A stretch of DNA of 64,000 bases from positions 124,001 to 188,000 of the forward strand of contig NZ_JAFFZN010000006.1 in NCBI RefSeq assembly GCF_017676385.1, given 5' to 3'. The translations under genes were made by a program, and so were the position numbers. Position 1 is the first letter of the stretch. Each line of letters begins with the position of its first letter. A model generated the notes under the pieces. It did no database searches. It had not been told where the DNA came from and saw nothing but the letters and a program-made list of their open reading frames with translations. This document shows, one piece after another, positions 50,638 through 59,585 of this stretch. Source of the DNA: Streptomyces spirodelae. GTDB lineage: Bacteria > Actinomycetota > Actinomycetes > Streptomycetales > Streptomycetaceae.

Positions 50638-51387
50638 GTGTCGACGCCGTTCTATGTGTCACCCCAGCAGGCAATGGCGGACCGCGCCGAGTACGCCCGC
50701 AAGGGCATCGCGCGGGGGCGCAGCGTGGTCGTGTTGCAGTACGCGGACGGCATCGTTTTCGTCGCCGAGAACCCCTCTCGGGCACTGCACAAGGTCAGCG
50801 AGATCTACGACCGGATCGCCTTCGCCGCGGTCGGCAAGTACAACGAGTTCGAGAATCTGCGGATCGGCGGTGTCCGCTACGCCGACCTGCGCGGCTACAC
50901 CTACGACCGCGAGGATGTCACCGCGCGCGGTCTGGCCAATGTCTACGCCCAGACGCTGGGCACCATCTTCTCGGCGAACGCGGAGAAGCCCTATGAGGTG
51001 GAGCTGATCGTCGCCGAGGTGGGCCCGGCCCCCGAGGACGACCAGATCTACCGGCTGCCGCACGACGGTTCGATCGTGGACGAGCACGGCTCGGTCGCCG
51101 TCGGTGGCAACTCCGATCAGATCGGCAGCTACATGGACCAGCGGCACCGGGAGGGAATGTCGCTGGGCGAAGCGCTCAAGCTCGCCGTCGAAGCGCTCAA
51201 GCGGGACAGCAACGGCAGTGAACGGACGCTGACAGCGGAGCAGTTGGAGGTGGCCGTGCTCGACCGTTCGCGCCCCCAGCGCCGCAAGTTCAAGCGCGTG
51301 CCCGCCGGCCAGGTGGCCCGCCTCCTGGAGGAGACCCCGGCGCCGGAGAGCACGGAGGACGAGAGCGAGGGCGGCGAGGAGAAGTAG
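50638..51387 (+). CDS. prcA: 20S proteasome alpha subunit
   Basis: A 249-residue subunit of the outer rings that gate the core and bind Arc. The N-terminal gate segment is [28 protein letters not shown], followed by the alpha-type fold ([42 protein letters not shown]). The last 25 residues are acidic and disordered ([13 protein letters not shown]). GTG 50638 has AGGAAGGGA upstream. A bidirectional terminator with the facing LacI-type gene ends the operon. Confidence 0.97.
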   Translation: MSTPFYVSPQQAMADRAEYARKGIARGRSVVVLQYADGIVFVAENPSRALHKVSEIYDRIAFAAVGKYNEFENLRIGGVRYADLRGYTYDREDVTARGLANVYAQTLGTIFSANAEKPYEVELIVAEVGPAPEDDQIYRLPHDGSIVDEHGSVAVGGNSDQIGSYMDQRHREGMSLGEALKLAVEALKRDSNGSERTLTAEQLEVAVLDRSRPQRRKFKRVPAGQVARLLEETPAPESTEDESEGGEEK

Positions 51388-51396
51388 AGCCCGTTC

Positions 51397-51420
51397 CCCG
51401 CGCCCCGTCAGGGGCGCGGG
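51397..51420. terminator. Bidirectional terminator prcA / LacI gene
   Basis: Perfect 10-bp arms CCCGCGCCCC and GGGGCGCGGG around GTCA, between two convergent genes and overlapping the stop of the LacI-type gene. Confidence 0.8.
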
Positions 51421-52499
51421 AGGCCGCCGGAAGGGGAGGGCCCGGTCGACCCGCGCACCACCAGTTGTACCGGCAGCCGGGCCGGTTCCACCTGCTGACC
51501 GTCCAGCACGGCCAGCAGGGCCCGCATGCCCGCGGCCCCCACCCGCTCGGCGGGCAGTCGCACGGTCGTCAACTCCGGCTCCACGGCCGTGGCCAGCGCG
51601 ACGTCGTCGATCCCGGTCACCGACACCTCCTCCGGCACCCGCAGCCCGAGCCGCCGCGCGGCCTTCAGAGCGCCGACCGCCAGCAGGTCGTCGTCGCACA
51701 CGAGTGCGGTCGGCGAGCCTTCGGCGGTGTCGGCGGCGTGCGGCCCGTATGCCGCCGTCAGCACCTGGGTGGCCGCCTCCAGCCCTCCCGCGACGCTCAG
51801 CGGCCCGCGCGCGGCGCCCACCAGCGTGGCTCCGTTGGCGTGCAGCTCCTCCTCCAGCGCCCGGGCCCGCACCTCGAAGGTCCAGGAGTCCACATCGGCC
51901 GCGATATGGGCGATCCGGCGGTGGCCCATGTCCCGCAGGTGGGCCACCACCTGCCGGATGCCGTCGGCGAGATCGACGTTGACGGTGGCGTCGCAGGCGC
52001 CCTCGTCGCTGTCCAGCATCACCAGCGGCAGTCCCTCGCCGCGCAGCGCCGTGAGGGCCTCCGGGGCCATCGAGGAGGCGATGACGCCGTCGAGCGCGGT
52101 ACGCGCCGAGGCGAACGGGTCGGGGGCCGCGTCGATGCCTTCGGGTGAGGGGTAGAGGACGAGGCCGAAGTCGTGCGCGCCCGCGACCTCGGCGGCTCCC
52201 CGGTGCACGGTGGCGAAGAAGTCGTTGGTGAGCGCGGGCACGACCAGTAGCGCCGTGCGGGTACGGCCCAGCCGTAGGGTGCGGGCCGCCAGGTTGGGCC
52301 GGTAGCCGAGCTCCCGCGCTGCGGCGCGGACGGCCTCGGCGGTGCGCGTGGAGACCCGGCCCTCCCATTTGCCGCCGAGCACGAGCGAGACGGTGGCCTG
52401 GGAGACGCCCGCCGCGCCGGCCACGTCATGGCCGGTGGGCCTGCCGCGGCCCTGCCGGGTGCCATGGTCCCCGGCGGCCGGTGCGTGTCGTCCTGGCAC
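51408..52499 (-). CDS. LacI-family transcriptional regulator
   Basis: A 363-residue regulator. The helix-turn-helix is near 24-45 (DVAGAAGVSQATVSLVLGGK), followed by the hinge VRAAARELGYRPNLAARTLRLG, typical of LacI. The periplasmic-binding-protein-like effector domain is about 80-350 (LLVVPALTNDFFATVHRGA, LVMLDSDEG, TALVCDDDLLAVGALKAAR, EVSVTGIDDVALA). GTG 52499 has GGAG seven bases upstream. It diverges from an MFS transporter, with two TACGTA palindromes between them, and probably controls that gene. The sugar or other effector is unknown. Confidence 0.9.
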   Translation of the reverse strand: MPGRHAPAAGDHGTRQGRGRPTGHDVAGAAGVSQATVSLVLGGKWEGRVSTRTAEAVRAAARELGYRPNLAARTLRLGRTRTALLVVPALTNDFFATVHRGAAEVAGAHDFGLVLYPSPEGIDAAPDPFASARTALDGVIASSMAPEALTALRGEGLPLVMLDSDEGACDATVNVDLADGIRQVVAHLRDMGHRRIAHIAADVDSWTFEVRARALEEELHANGATLVGAARGPLSVAGGLEAATQVLTAAYGPHAADTAEGSPTALVCDDDLLAVGALKAARRLGLRVPEEVSVTGIDDVALATAVEPELTTVRLPAERVGAAGMRALLAVLDGQQVEPARLPVQLVVRGSTGPSPSGGLPRP

Positions 52500-52534
52500 G
52501 GAAAAACTCCTTCACCGCTGCTGCCCTGGCATGG

Positions 52535-52560
52535 TACGTATGGTCGTCCAGTTATACGTA
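52535..52560. promoter_or_regulatory. Paired TACGTA palindromes, candidate LacI-type operators
   Basis: TACGTA occurs at 52535-52540 and again at 52555-52560, centres 20 bp (two helical turns) apart, in the 79-base divergent region. The second lies in GTTATACGTAAAAC, which is near-palindromic over 14 bp with a central CG, as expected for LacI-family operators. Confidence 0.5.
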
Positions 52561-52578
52561 AAACGAGAGGGGTGGCGG

Positions 52579-53964
52579 ATGGCGACGGGCTATGCCGAGC
52601 TGCTGCGGGCCAGACACGCGATGCGCCTGCTGGCAGGGACGCTGCTGGGCAGACTGCCGAACGCCACGGGGCCGATCGCCATCGCGCTGTTCATCCGCGC
52701 CGAGGGCGGCAGCATGGCCGTCGCCGGAGCCCTCTCGGCGATGTACGGGCTGGCCACCGCGTTCGGCCAGCCGATGCTCGGCCGCCTGGTGGACCTGTAC
52801 GGGCAGCCTCGGGTGATGCTGCCGGCCGCGGTGGTCTCCGCGGCCGGCGCGGCCACGCTGGCGCTCGCCGGTATCGGCTCGCTGCCGCTGGCCTACGCCT
52901 GTGTGCTGGTCTTCGGACTGTTCACCCCGCCGCTGGAAGGCGGGCTGCGGGCGCTGTGGCCCAGCGTGCTGCGGCGCGAGGAGCAGGTGCACAGCGCCTA
53001 CGCGCTGGACGCGGTCGCCCAGGAGGTGATGTTCGCGGCCGGGCCGCTGCTGGTGACGCTGCTGGTCGCCGGGTGGAGCGAGGCCGCGGCGCTGCTCGTG
53101 GTCAACGCGCTGGGGGTGCTGGGCGCCCTCTCGGTGGTGGTCTCGCCCCCGTCGCGCCGCTGGCGCTCCTCGCCCCGCAAGCCGCACTGGCTGGGCGCGC
53201 TGCGCTCCTCCGGGCTGAAGACCTTGCTGGCCTCGTTCTTCTTCGTGGGCCTGGCGCTGGGTACCTTCGCGCTGGCCGCCGTCTCCTACGCCGACGACCA
53301 CCACGACAAGCTGATCTCCACCTATCTGCTGGCGGCCCAGGGCGCGGGAGCGCTGGTGGGCGGGGTCGGCTACGGGGCGCGGGGCTGGCCGGGCAGCCAC
53401 GAGGGACGGCTGCGGGTGCTGGTGGGCCTGTTCGCGGCCGGAAACCTGCCGCTGGCCCTGGTGCCGGGGGTGCCGGTGATGGTGGTGCTGGGCGGCCTCT
53501 CAGGGCTCTTCCTGGCCCCTGCGCTGGCCTGTGCCTTCGTGGTGGTGGACCGGCACGCTCCGTCGGGCACGGTGACGGAGGCGTTCTCCTGGCTGGTGAC
53601 GACATTCGGGGTGGGTGCGGCTGCAGGGACGGCCGCGGTGGGCTCGGTCATCGAGTGGGGCGGCACCGGATCGGGCTTCGGCCTGGCCGGGGCCGGCGGG
53701 CTGGCGGCGCTGGCCGTCATCGTGGCGGCACGCCGCTTCCTGCTGCCGCCGGACGGCCCGGCGCCCGCCGGAGTGGTGGCGGGCTCGCTGCCGTCACCGG
53801 AGCCCGGCGCCGGACCCGAGGCCGTCACAGCGGCTCAGGCGGGCGGCGAGGAGGGACCCCGGCCGGGCCTTCCGCACACCGGAACCGGGCGCCAGGAGCG
53901 TCCCCCAGGTGCGGAAACCGATCGGAACCCCTGCCCCGAACCCGGTTTCAGATCCTCCACGTAG
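52579..53964 (+). CDS. MFS transporter
   Basis: A 461-residue membrane protein with about twelve hydrophobic segments over residues 10-400. Examples are AMYGLATAFGQPMLGRLVDLYGQPR near 55, with a conserved loop 2-3 motif G...D..G.R, and FVVVDRHAPSGTVTEAFSW near 325. The C-terminal 60 residues are a Pro/Gly-rich tail of unknown use. ATG 52579 has GAGGGG upstream. Substrate is unknown; divergence from the LacI-type gene suggests control by it. The pair interrupts the Pup-proteasome genes and is retained at this position in Streptomyces as far as I recall. Confidence 0.88.
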   Translation: MATGYAELLRARHAMRLLAGTLLGRLPNATGPIAIALFIRAEGGSMAVAGALSAMYGLATAFGQPMLGRLVDLYGQPRVMLPAAVVSAAGAATLALAGIGSLPLAYACVLVFGLFTPPLEGGLRALWPSVLRREEQVHSAYALDAVAQEVMFAAGPLLVTLLVAGWSEAAALLVVNALGVLGALSVVVSPPSRRWRSSPRKPHWLGALRSSGLKTLLASFFFVGLALGTFALAAVSYADDHHDKLISTYLLAAQGAGALVGGVGYGARGWPGSHEGRLRVLVGLFAAGNLPLALVPGVPVMVVLGGLSGLFLAPALACAFVVVDRHAPSGTVTEAFSWLVTTFGVGAAAGTAAVGSVIEWGGTGSGFGLAGAGGLAALAVIVAARRFLLPPDGPAPAGVVAGSLPSPEPGAGPEAVTAAQAGGEEGPRPGLPHTGTGRQERPPGAETDRNPCPEPGFRSST

Positions 53965-53967
53965 GCG

Positions 53968-53973
53968 TACTGT
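53968..53973 (+). promoter_or_regulatory. -10 box for leaderless start of pafA
   Basis: TACTGT ends six bases before ATG 53980. No ribosome site precedes the gene. TAGGCG lies immediately upstream as an alternative. Confidence 0.5.
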
Positions 53974-53979
53974 TCAGTC

Positions 53980-55341
53980 ATGGACCGCCGAATCTTCGGG
54001 CTGGAGAACGAGTACGGCGTCACATGTACGTTCCGGGGCCAGCGCCGGCTGTCCCCCGACGAGGTGGCGCGGTACCTCTTCCGCCGTGTTGTGTCATGGG
54101 GCCGCAGCAGCAATGTGTTTCTGCGGAACGGCGCGCGCCTCTACCTGGACGTGGGCTCACATCCGGAATACGCCACTCCGGAGTGTGACAGCGTGACCGA
54201 GCTGGTCACGCACGACAAGTCGGGCGAGCGCATCCTCGAGGGCCTGCTGGTCGACGCGGAACGCCGCCTGCACGAGGAGGGCATCGCGGGCGACGTCTAC
54301 CTCTTCAAGAACAACACCGACTCGGCCGGCAACTCCTACGGCTGTCATGAGAACTACCTGGTGGCCCGGCACGGGGAGTTCTCCCGGCTCGCGGACGTCC
54401 TCATCCCGTTCCTGGTGACGCGGCAGCTCGTGTGCGGCGCGGGCAAGGTGCTGCAGACCCCCCGCGGGGCCGTCTACTGCGTCAGCCAGCGCGCCGAGCA
54501 CATTTGGGAGGGCGTCAGCTCGGCCACGACCCGCTCGCGCCCCATCATCAACACCCGTGACGAGCCGCACGCGGACGCGGAGCGGTACCGCAGGCTGCAC
54601 GTCATCGTCGGCGACTCGAACATGTCGGAGACGACGATGCTGCTCAAGGTCGGCGCCACCGACCTGGTGCTGCGCATGATCGAGGCCGGCACGGTGATGC
54701 GGGACCTCACGCTGGAGAACCCGATCCGGGCGATCCGCGAGGTCAGCCACGACATCACAGGCCAGCGCAAGGTACGGCTGGCCAGCGGACGGGAGGCGTC
54801 CGCGCTGGAGGTCCAGCAGGAGTACTTCGACAAGGCGCTGGACTTCTGCGACCGGCGCGGCATCCGAACCGGCCGGGTCGAGCAGGTCCTGGAGCTGTGG
54901 GGACGCGCCTTGGAGGCAGTCCGCACCCAGGAGCTGGACAAGATCAACACCGAGATCGACTGGGTGATGAAGTACCAGCTCATCGAGCGGTACCGGAACA
55001 AGCACAACATCACCATGTCGCACCCCAGGATCGCCCAGATAGACCTCGCCTACCACGACATCCACCGCCGCCGGGGCCTGTACTACCTCCTGGAGCGCAG
55101 CGGCAAGGCTGCCCGGATCTGCAACGACGTGAAGATTTTCGAGGGCAAGTCGGTGCCGCCGCAGACGACCCGGGCCCGGCTGCGCGGCGACTTCATCCGC
55201 CGCGCGCAGGAGCAGCGCCGGGACTTCACCGTCGACTGGGTGCACCTCAAGCTGAACGACCAGGCGCAGCGCACGGTGCTGTGCAAGGACCCGTTCCGCT
55301 CGGTGGACGAGAGGGTGGAGAAACTGATCGCGGGGATGTGA
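53980..55341 (+). CDS. pafA: Pup-protein ligase PafA
   Basis: A 453-residue ligase that activates the Pup C-terminal Glu with ATP and links it to target lysines. [10 protein letters not shown] near 6 carries the ATP/Mg glutamates. The catalytic-base Asp57 is in [52 protein letters not shown] and the C-terminal domain ([13 protein letters not shown] near 412) are intact. The Dop-specific loop is absent, which separates it from Dop. It appears leaderless and is followed by a strong terminator. Confidence 0.97.
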   Translation: MDRRIFGLENEYGVTCTFRGQRRLSPDEVARYLFRRVVSWGRSSNVFLRNGARLYLDVGSHPEYATPECDSVTELVTHDKSGERILEGLLVDAERRLHEEGIAGDVYLFKNNTDSAGNSYGCHENYLVARHGEFSRLADVLIPFLVTRQLVCGAGKVLQTPRGAVYCVSQRAEHIWEGVSSATTRSRPIINTRDEPHADAERYRRLHVIVGDSNMSETTMLLKVGATDLVLRMIEAGTVMRDLTLENPIRAIREVSHDITGQRKVRLASGREASALEVQQEYFDKALDFCDRRGIRTGRVEQVLELWGRALEAVRTQELDKINTEIDWVMKYQLIERYRNKHNITMSHPRIAQIDLAYHDIHRRRGLYYLLERSGKAARICNDVKIFEGKSVPPQTTRARLRGDFIRRAQEQRRDFTVDWVHLKLNDQAQRTVLCKDPFRSVDERVEKLIAGM

Positions 55342-55380
55342 CGGTCCGAGAGACGCGCTGAGGTCGCGTCATGGATGCTG

Positions 55381-55418
55381 TGCGGAGGGCGCCCCGGGCT
55401 TCCGGGACGCCCTCCGCA
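55381..55418 (+). terminator. Terminator after pafA
   Basis: Perfect 11-bp arms TGCGGAGGGCG and CGCCCTCCGCA with a nested CCCGG/CCGGG stem in the loop. Confidence 0.75.
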
Positions 55419-55493
55419 GCTTGCGTCAGCGTGAGTTGACCGGCGCCGGGCGGCTTTCGTGTCGTGCGCGACGGGCCTCTCGTTGCTGGGCCG

Positions 55494-55499
55494 TAGGCT
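55494..55499 (+). promoter_or_regulatory. -10 box upstream of the FKBP lipoprotein
   Basis: TAGGCT beyond the pafA terminator would start a transcript about 36 bases before ATG 55542. Confidence 0.45.
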
Positions 55500-55541
55500 G
55501 TCAGGACCGCAGGACCATCCCTATACCCGCGAGTGGGACAC

Positions 55542-56519
55542 ATGTTGTATTTCTCCGGGGGCTCGTCCCCCCGCACCCCCCGAGCCCTTCGGACGCCGCG
55601 CCGGAACGGTGCGCGCCGTATCGCAGCCCTGCTGACCGTGCCGCTGCTGGCCGTCTCGGCGGCGGGCTGCGGCAGTGACGACGGGAAGGGTGCCCCACCG
55701 GCGGTGAGCGGCTCCTGGGGCAAGAAGCCCAAGATCGAGAAGGGTGAGGGCGACCCGCCCTCCGAGCTCAAGACCAAGGTGCTCAAGAGCGGCAACGGGC
55801 AGAAGGTGCGCAAGGGCGACGCGGTCAGCGCCCAGTACGTGGGCCAGCTGTGGAACGGCAAGGAGTTCGACAGCAGCTGGAAGCGGAAGATGCCGGCGAC
55901 CTTCCAGATCGGCACCGGCAAGGTCATCAAGGGCTGGGACGAGGCGCTGGTCGGAAAGAAGACAGGCAGCCGGATCGAGATCGTCGCTCCGCCGGACAAG
56001 GGATACGGCAAGAAGGGGCAGCCGCCGACGATTCCGGGCAACTCCACGCTGGTCTTCGTGGTGGACCTGGAGAAGATCGCTCCGAGCAAGATCGACGGCA
56101 AGCCGGTGGACAAGCCGCAGGACTCGCAGCTGCCCAAGGTGAGCACCAAGGTCGAGAAGGGCAAGGCCCCGTCGATGCAGATGCCCAAGGGCAAGGAGAC
56201 GGCGCCCGACAAGCTGATCAGCGAGACCATCGTGCAGGGCGACGGCAAGAAGAAGGTCGACGCGGACAGCACCATCCTGACGCACTTCACCGCCAAGACG
56301 TGGAAGGGCGGCAAGCAGTTGGACGACACCTGGGCGCAGAACGGGGCGCCGCAGGACATCCCCGTCGCCCAGATCCCCGGCTGGAAGGAAGGGCTGAAGG
56401 GGGCCAAGGCCGGCAGTCGTGTGGTGATCTCGGTTCCGCAGAGCGAGTTCCCCAAGCAGCAGCAGAAGCAGTTCAAGGACGGGGTCGTCTTCTCGGTGGA
56501 CGTGCTCGACGTGAAGTGA
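55542..56519 (+). CDS. FKBP-type prolyl isomerase lipoprotein
   Basis: A 325-residue protein. The N-terminal 40 residues include an Arg-rich stretch, a hydrophobic core and lipobox SAAGC, so it should be an extracytoplasmic lipoprotein. Domain 1 (about 75-175) is a good FKBP fold: VRKGDAVSAQYVGQLWNGKEFDSSW, GTGKVIKGWDEALVGKKTGSRIEIV, STLVFVVDLEKI. Domain 2 (about 215-325) repeats the pattern in weaker form (WKEGLKGAKAGSRVVISVP). It probably helps fold exported proteins. The start is uncertain: GTG 55533 or ATG 55542, neither with a ribosome site. A second FKBP gene follows after 58 bases. Confidence 0.9.
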   Translation: MLYFSGGSSPRTPRALRTPRRNGARRIAALLTVPLLAVSAAGCGSDDGKGAPPAVSGSWGKKPKIEKGEGDPPSELKTKVLKSGNGQKVRKGDAVSAQYVGQLWNGKEFDSSWKRKMPATFQIGTGKVIKGWDEALVGKKTGSRIEIVAPPDKGYGKKGQPPTIPGNSTLVFVVDLEKIAPSKIDGKPVDKPQDSQLPKVSTKVEKGKAPSMQMPKGKETAPDKLISETIVQGDGKKKVDADSTILTHFTAKTWKGGKQLDDTWAQNGAPQDIPVAQIPGWKEGLKGAKAGSRVVISVPQSEFPKQQQKQFKDGVVFSVDVLDVK

Positions 56520-56577
56520 CCGCGTCCGTGGCAGACTGGCGCGGTTGTCCCGCAGATACGTTCGTAGGAGCAATTTC

Positions 56578-56952
56578 GTGAGCATCGACAAGCCCGAGGT
56601 CGACTTCCCCGACGGCGAGCCGCCGTCCGACCTGGAGATCCAGGACCTGTGGGAGGGGGACGGCGCCGAGGCCAAGGCCGGGGACAATGTCTCCGTGCAC
56701 TACGTGGGCGTCTCCTTCTCGACGGGTGAGGAGTTCGACGCGAGCTGGAACCGCGGCAAGCCGCTCCAGTTCCAGCTCGGCGCCGGCCAGGTCATCGAGG
56801 GCTGGGACAAGGGCGTCCAGGGCATGAAGGTCGGCGGCCGGCGCCGGCTGACCATCCCGCCGCACCTCGCCTACGGGGAGCACGGCGCGGGCGGCGGCCG
56901 GATCAAGCCCAACGAGACGCTGATCTTCGTCTGCGACCTCGTCGCGGTCTGA
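56578..56952 (+). CDS. Cytoplasmic FKBP-type prolyl isomerase
   Basis: A 124-residue, single-domain FKBP: NVSVHYVGVSFSTGEEFDASWNRG near 37, FQLGAGQVIEGWDKGVQGMKVGGRRRLTIPPHLAYGE near 63 and NETLIFVCDLVAV at the end. The active-site aromatic and Asp residues of FKBP12 are present (Y, F, D, W, Y). No signal peptide. It catalyses cis-trans isomerisation at proline. GTG 56578 has GGAG eight bases upstream. A strong terminator follows. Confidence 0.94.
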   Translation: MSIDKPEVDFPDGEPPSDLEIQDLWEGDGAEAKAGDNVSVHYVGVSFSTGEEFDASWNRGKPLQFQLGAGQVIEGWDKGVQGMKVGGRRRLTIPPHLAYGEHGAGGGRIKPNETLIFVCDLVAV

Positions 56953-56973
56953 CGGCCGTATATCACACCGAAC

Positions 56974-57000
56974 GGGAGCCCCGCCTACCGCGGGGCTCCC
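56974..57000 (+). terminator. Terminator after the FKBP genes
   Basis: Perfect 11-bp arms GGGAGCCCCGC and GCGGGGCTCCC around CTACC, followed by GGCTTTTG. Confidence 0.85.
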
Positions 57001-57074
57001 GGCTTTTGCCTCTCGCCGCGCCGACGGTACGGTCGAGGGCCCAGAACAGCATGAGAGAGGGCACGAGGGAACCC

Positions 57075-58244
57075 ATGGCGATTGCCAAGGCCGAGCGGCT
57101 GATGAATCTGGCGCTGTGCCTGCTGGGGGCCCGCCGCCCGCTCACCAAGCGTGAGCTGCGGGCCTCGATCGAGGCATACGTCGAGGCGTACGGCTCGGGG
57201 GAGGCAGCGGCGTACGGCTCGGGCGAGGCAGCGGCGTACGGCTCGGGCGAGGCAGCGGCGTACGGCTCGGGCGAGGCAGCGGCCTACGGCTCGGGAGGGA
57301 CCGCGACCTCGGCCTACGGCTCCGGGGAGGCAGCGGTCCGCGGCCCTGGAGGCGCCGGGGCGGCCCTCGGCCGGGGCGAGGGAGCCACCGGCACCGAGGA
57401 GTCCTTCAGCCGGATGTTCGAGCGGGACAAGGACGACCTGCGCGAGCTCGGACTGGTCATCGACACCGTCGAGAACCTCGACGGGGAGACCGCCTATGTC
57501 GCCCGCCGCGACAGCAACCGCCTCCCGCCCGTCACGCTGGACGCCGCCGAGGCCACCGCGCTGGGGCTGGCGGCCCGCGTCTGGCAGCAGGCCCGGCTGG
57601 CCGCGGCGGCCAGCGGCGCGCTGCAGAAACTGCACGCGGCCGGCGGTATGCCTCCCGGCGCCATCCCCGAGCAGGGCGGGGAGCGCCAGCTCAGCACCCT
57701 GGAGCCGCACATCCCGGCGCGGGAGGCCGCGTTCGAGCCGCTGATGCTGGCCTGCCGGGACCGCCGCCCCGTGGCCTTCGACTACCGCAAGTCCAACGCG
57801 GCACACTCCGAGAAGCGGCACGTCGAGCCCTGGACCCTGGAGTGCTGGCGGGGTCACTGGTACCTGGCGGGCTGGGACCGGGAGCGGCAGGCCGAGCGGG
57901 TCTTCCGGCTCTCGCGGATCACCGGGCCCGTCCGCTCCCGCGCGGCTGCCTTCACGGTGCCGGTACCCGATCAGGTGACGGTGCGCGAGACCGTGGAGCG
58001 CTGGGCCGGCGAGGGCGCCACCAGTACCGCGCGGATCAGGCTGCGCGCAGGCGCCGGCTATCCGCTGCGGGCGCGTGCGCTGCACACCAGGGAACTCGGT
58101 GACGGGTGGGACGAGTTGGAGATCCCGTACGGGCACGGCCTGGACGCCTGGCTGGTGGAGTTCGGCCCGGACGTCGTCGCGCTGGAGCCCGCCGAACTGC
58201 GCGCCGACGTCATCGAGCGGCTGCGTGCCGTGGCACAGGGCTGA
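57075..58244 (+). CDS. pafB: DNA-damage response regulator PafB with repeat insertion
   Basis: A 389-residue WYL-domain transcription factor. The helix-turn-helix is at the N-terminus (AKAERLMNLALCLLGARRPLTKRELRASIEAYVE) and continues after an insertion (SFSRMFERDKDDLRELGLVIDT near 112). The WYL domain (about 225-310) has FDYRKSN, HWYLAGWDRERQAERVFRLSRI, and a C-terminal extension closes the protein. Between the helix-turn-helix halves lies a minisatellite-coded AAYGSGEA repeat plus Gly-rich filler, about 70 residues that normal PafB lacks. With PafC it activates LexA-independent repair genes in mycobacteria. ATG 57075 has GGGAA upstream; pafC follows after 15 bases. Confidence 0.93.
   Translation: MAIAKAERLMNLALCLLGARRPLTKRELRASIEAYVEAYGSGEAAAYGSGEAAAYGSGEAAAYGSGEAAAYGSGGTATSAYGSGEAAVRGPGGAGAALGRGEGATGTEESFSRMFERDKDDLRELGLVIDTVENLDGETAYVARRDSNRLPPVTLDAAEATALGLAARVWQQARLAAAASGALQKLHAAGGMPPGAIPEQGGERQLSTLEPHIPAREAAFEPLMLACRDRRPVAFDYRKSNAAHSEKRHVEPWTLECWRGHWYLAGWDRERQAERVFRLSRITGPVRSRAAAFTVPVPDQVTVRETVERWAGEGATSTARIRLRAGAGYPLRARALHTRELGDGWDELEIPYGHGLDAWLVEFGPDVVALEPAELRADVIERLRAVAQG
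57183..57332 (+). repeat. 24-bp minisatellite inside pafB
   Basis: Four near-identical 24-bp units encode EAYGSGEA or AAYGSGEA (codons 37-68), followed by a degenerate fifth (AAYGSGGT) and, after three codons, a partial sixth (AYGSGEA). Units 2-4 are identical in sequence. The repeat is in frame, so copy-number change would keep the reading frame. Confidence 0.9.
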
Positions 58245-58259
58245 GGGGAGGAGCGGCAC

Positions 58260-59222
58260 ATGGCGGTCAACGCCATCGACCAGACGCGCAGAATGCTCTC
58301 GCTGGTCACCTATCTCAAGGACCGGCCAGGAGCCCGGGTCGAGGAGGTCGCGCGCGCCTTCGGGATCTCCGCGGACGAGCTGATCTCCGACCTGAACGTG
58401 CTGCCGATGTGCGGCACCAGCTTCCGGGGCGGCGATCTGCTGGAGATCGACACCGACGGTGAGCGCATCTGGTGGCGCAACGCGGAGGCGCTGGGCAGCG
58501 ACACGGCGCAGCCGCTGCGGCTCGCCGCCGACGAGGCGACGGCACTGCTGGTCGCGGCCCGCGCCGTGGCGACCCTGCCGGGGCTGCGCGAGAGCGACCG
58601 GGACGCGCTGCAGCGCGCCGTGGCCAAGCTGGAGACGGCGGCGGGCGAGAGCGCGGGCGCCAGCTCGCGGCTGTCGGTCACCTTCGAGTCCGAGGGCGGC
58701 GTCTTCGCCGACGTCGACCGGGCCATCGCCGAGCGCCGCCGACTGTGGATCCGCTACTACTCGCCCGCCAGGGACGAGCTGACCGAGCGCGAGGTGGACC
58801 CGATCCGGCTGTTCGCCGTCGGCCACACCTACGTCGAGGCATGGTGCCGGCTCTCGGAGGCGCGGCGCACCTTCCGGCTGGACCGGGTGGCCGAGATCAA
58901 GCTGCTGGACGAGCGCTCCGACCCGCCGCCGATAGAGCCGCGGGACCTGAGTGCGGGGCTGGTGCAGCCGGCCGCCACGGACCCCGAGGTGGTCGTCGAG
59001 GTCGGCCCCGGCGGGCGCTGGGTGGCCGAGTACTACCCGCACGACAGCGCCGAGGAGCTGCCCGACGGTGGCCTGCGCATCACGCTGCGTACCCCGGACC
59101 CGGCCTCGCTGCGCCGGCTGGCGCTCCGGCTCGGCCCGGACGGCCGCATCACGGCGCCGCAAGAGCTCGCCGAGAGCGCACGGGACGCGGCGCGCAAGGC
59201 ATTGGCGGCGTACGGCGCGTAG
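58260..59222 (+). CDS. pafC: PafC, WYL-domain partner of PafB
   Basis: A 320-residue WYL-domain regulator. The N-terminal helix-turn-helix is DQTRRMLSLVTYLKDRPGARVEEVARAFGISADELISDLNVL. The WYL core is at about 140-210 (RRRLWIRYYSPARDELTEREVDPIRLF, TYVEAWCRLSEARRTFRLDRV), with a C-terminal extension to the end. PafB and PafC form a heterodimer, or one chain in some species, that senses DNA damage and switches on repair genes. ATG 58260 has GGGGAGGAG upstream and lies 15 bases after pafB, so the two are co-translated. Confidence 0.95.
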   Translation: MAVNAIDQTRRMLSLVTYLKDRPGARVEEVARAFGISADELISDLNVLPMCGTSFRGGDLLEIDTDGERIWWRNAEALGSDTAQPLRLAADEATALLVAARAVATLPGLRESDRDALQRAVAKLETAAGESAGASSRLSVTFESEGGVFADVDRAIAERRRLWIRYYSPARDELTEREVDPIRLFAVGHTYVEAWCRLSEARRTFRLDRVAEIKLLDERSDPPPIEPRDLSAGLVQPAATDPEVVVEVGPGGRWVAEYYPHDSAEELPDGGLRITLRTPDPASLRRLALRLGPDGRITAPQELAESARDAARKALAAYGA

Positions 59223-59279
59223 CAGACGACGCCTCGTCAAGGGGGCACCCCATGGCCGCCGGAAGGACAGGAGCAGCAC

Positions 59280-59285
59280 TAGGCT
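59280..59285 (+). promoter_or_regulatory. -10 box for leaderless start at 59292
   Basis: TAGGCT ends six bases before the ATG. No ribosome site is present. Confidence 0.6.
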
Positions 59286-59291
59286 GCCGTC

Positions 59292-59522
59292 ATGTTCTGG
59301 CCGATGTTCTTCCTGGCGCTCGCCTTCTGCGGGATCGCCGTGCTCGGAGTGCTCGCCGTCCGGGTGGGTCTGGAGGTGCGCCGCTTCTCCAGGGCGGTCG
59401 GTGACAGCTCCGAGCGGATCACGCGGGCCGCCGAGAACCTGGAGCGGGCAGCCGTCCCGCTGGCCGCGCGGACCGGCCGGGGGACGGGTTCCGGCGGGGC
59501 GCAAGACGGGAACGGGACATAA
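59292..59522 (+). CDS. Small membrane protein between pafC and tatA
   Basis: A 76-residue protein with one N-terminal transmembrane helix (FFLALAFCGIAVLGVLAVRVGLEV, about 6-29). A charged amphipathic region (RRFSRAVGDSSERITRAAENLERA) and a Gly/Thr-rich tail follow. It is conserved in this position in Streptomyces, as far as I recall, with no known role. The helix-plus-amphipathic-helix layout resembles Tat A/B-type proteins in outline but lacks their FG hinge. It appears leaderless. Confidence 0.75.
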   Translation: MFWPMFFLALAFCGIAVLGVLAVRVGLEVRRFSRAVGDSSERITRAAENLERAAVPLAARTGRGTGSGGAQDGNGT

Positions 59523-59585
59523 CCGATGTGCGGAACGAGACATAGCCGACCTATGGGCGGTCTCCGGTCGGGATTCTCGGAGCGG

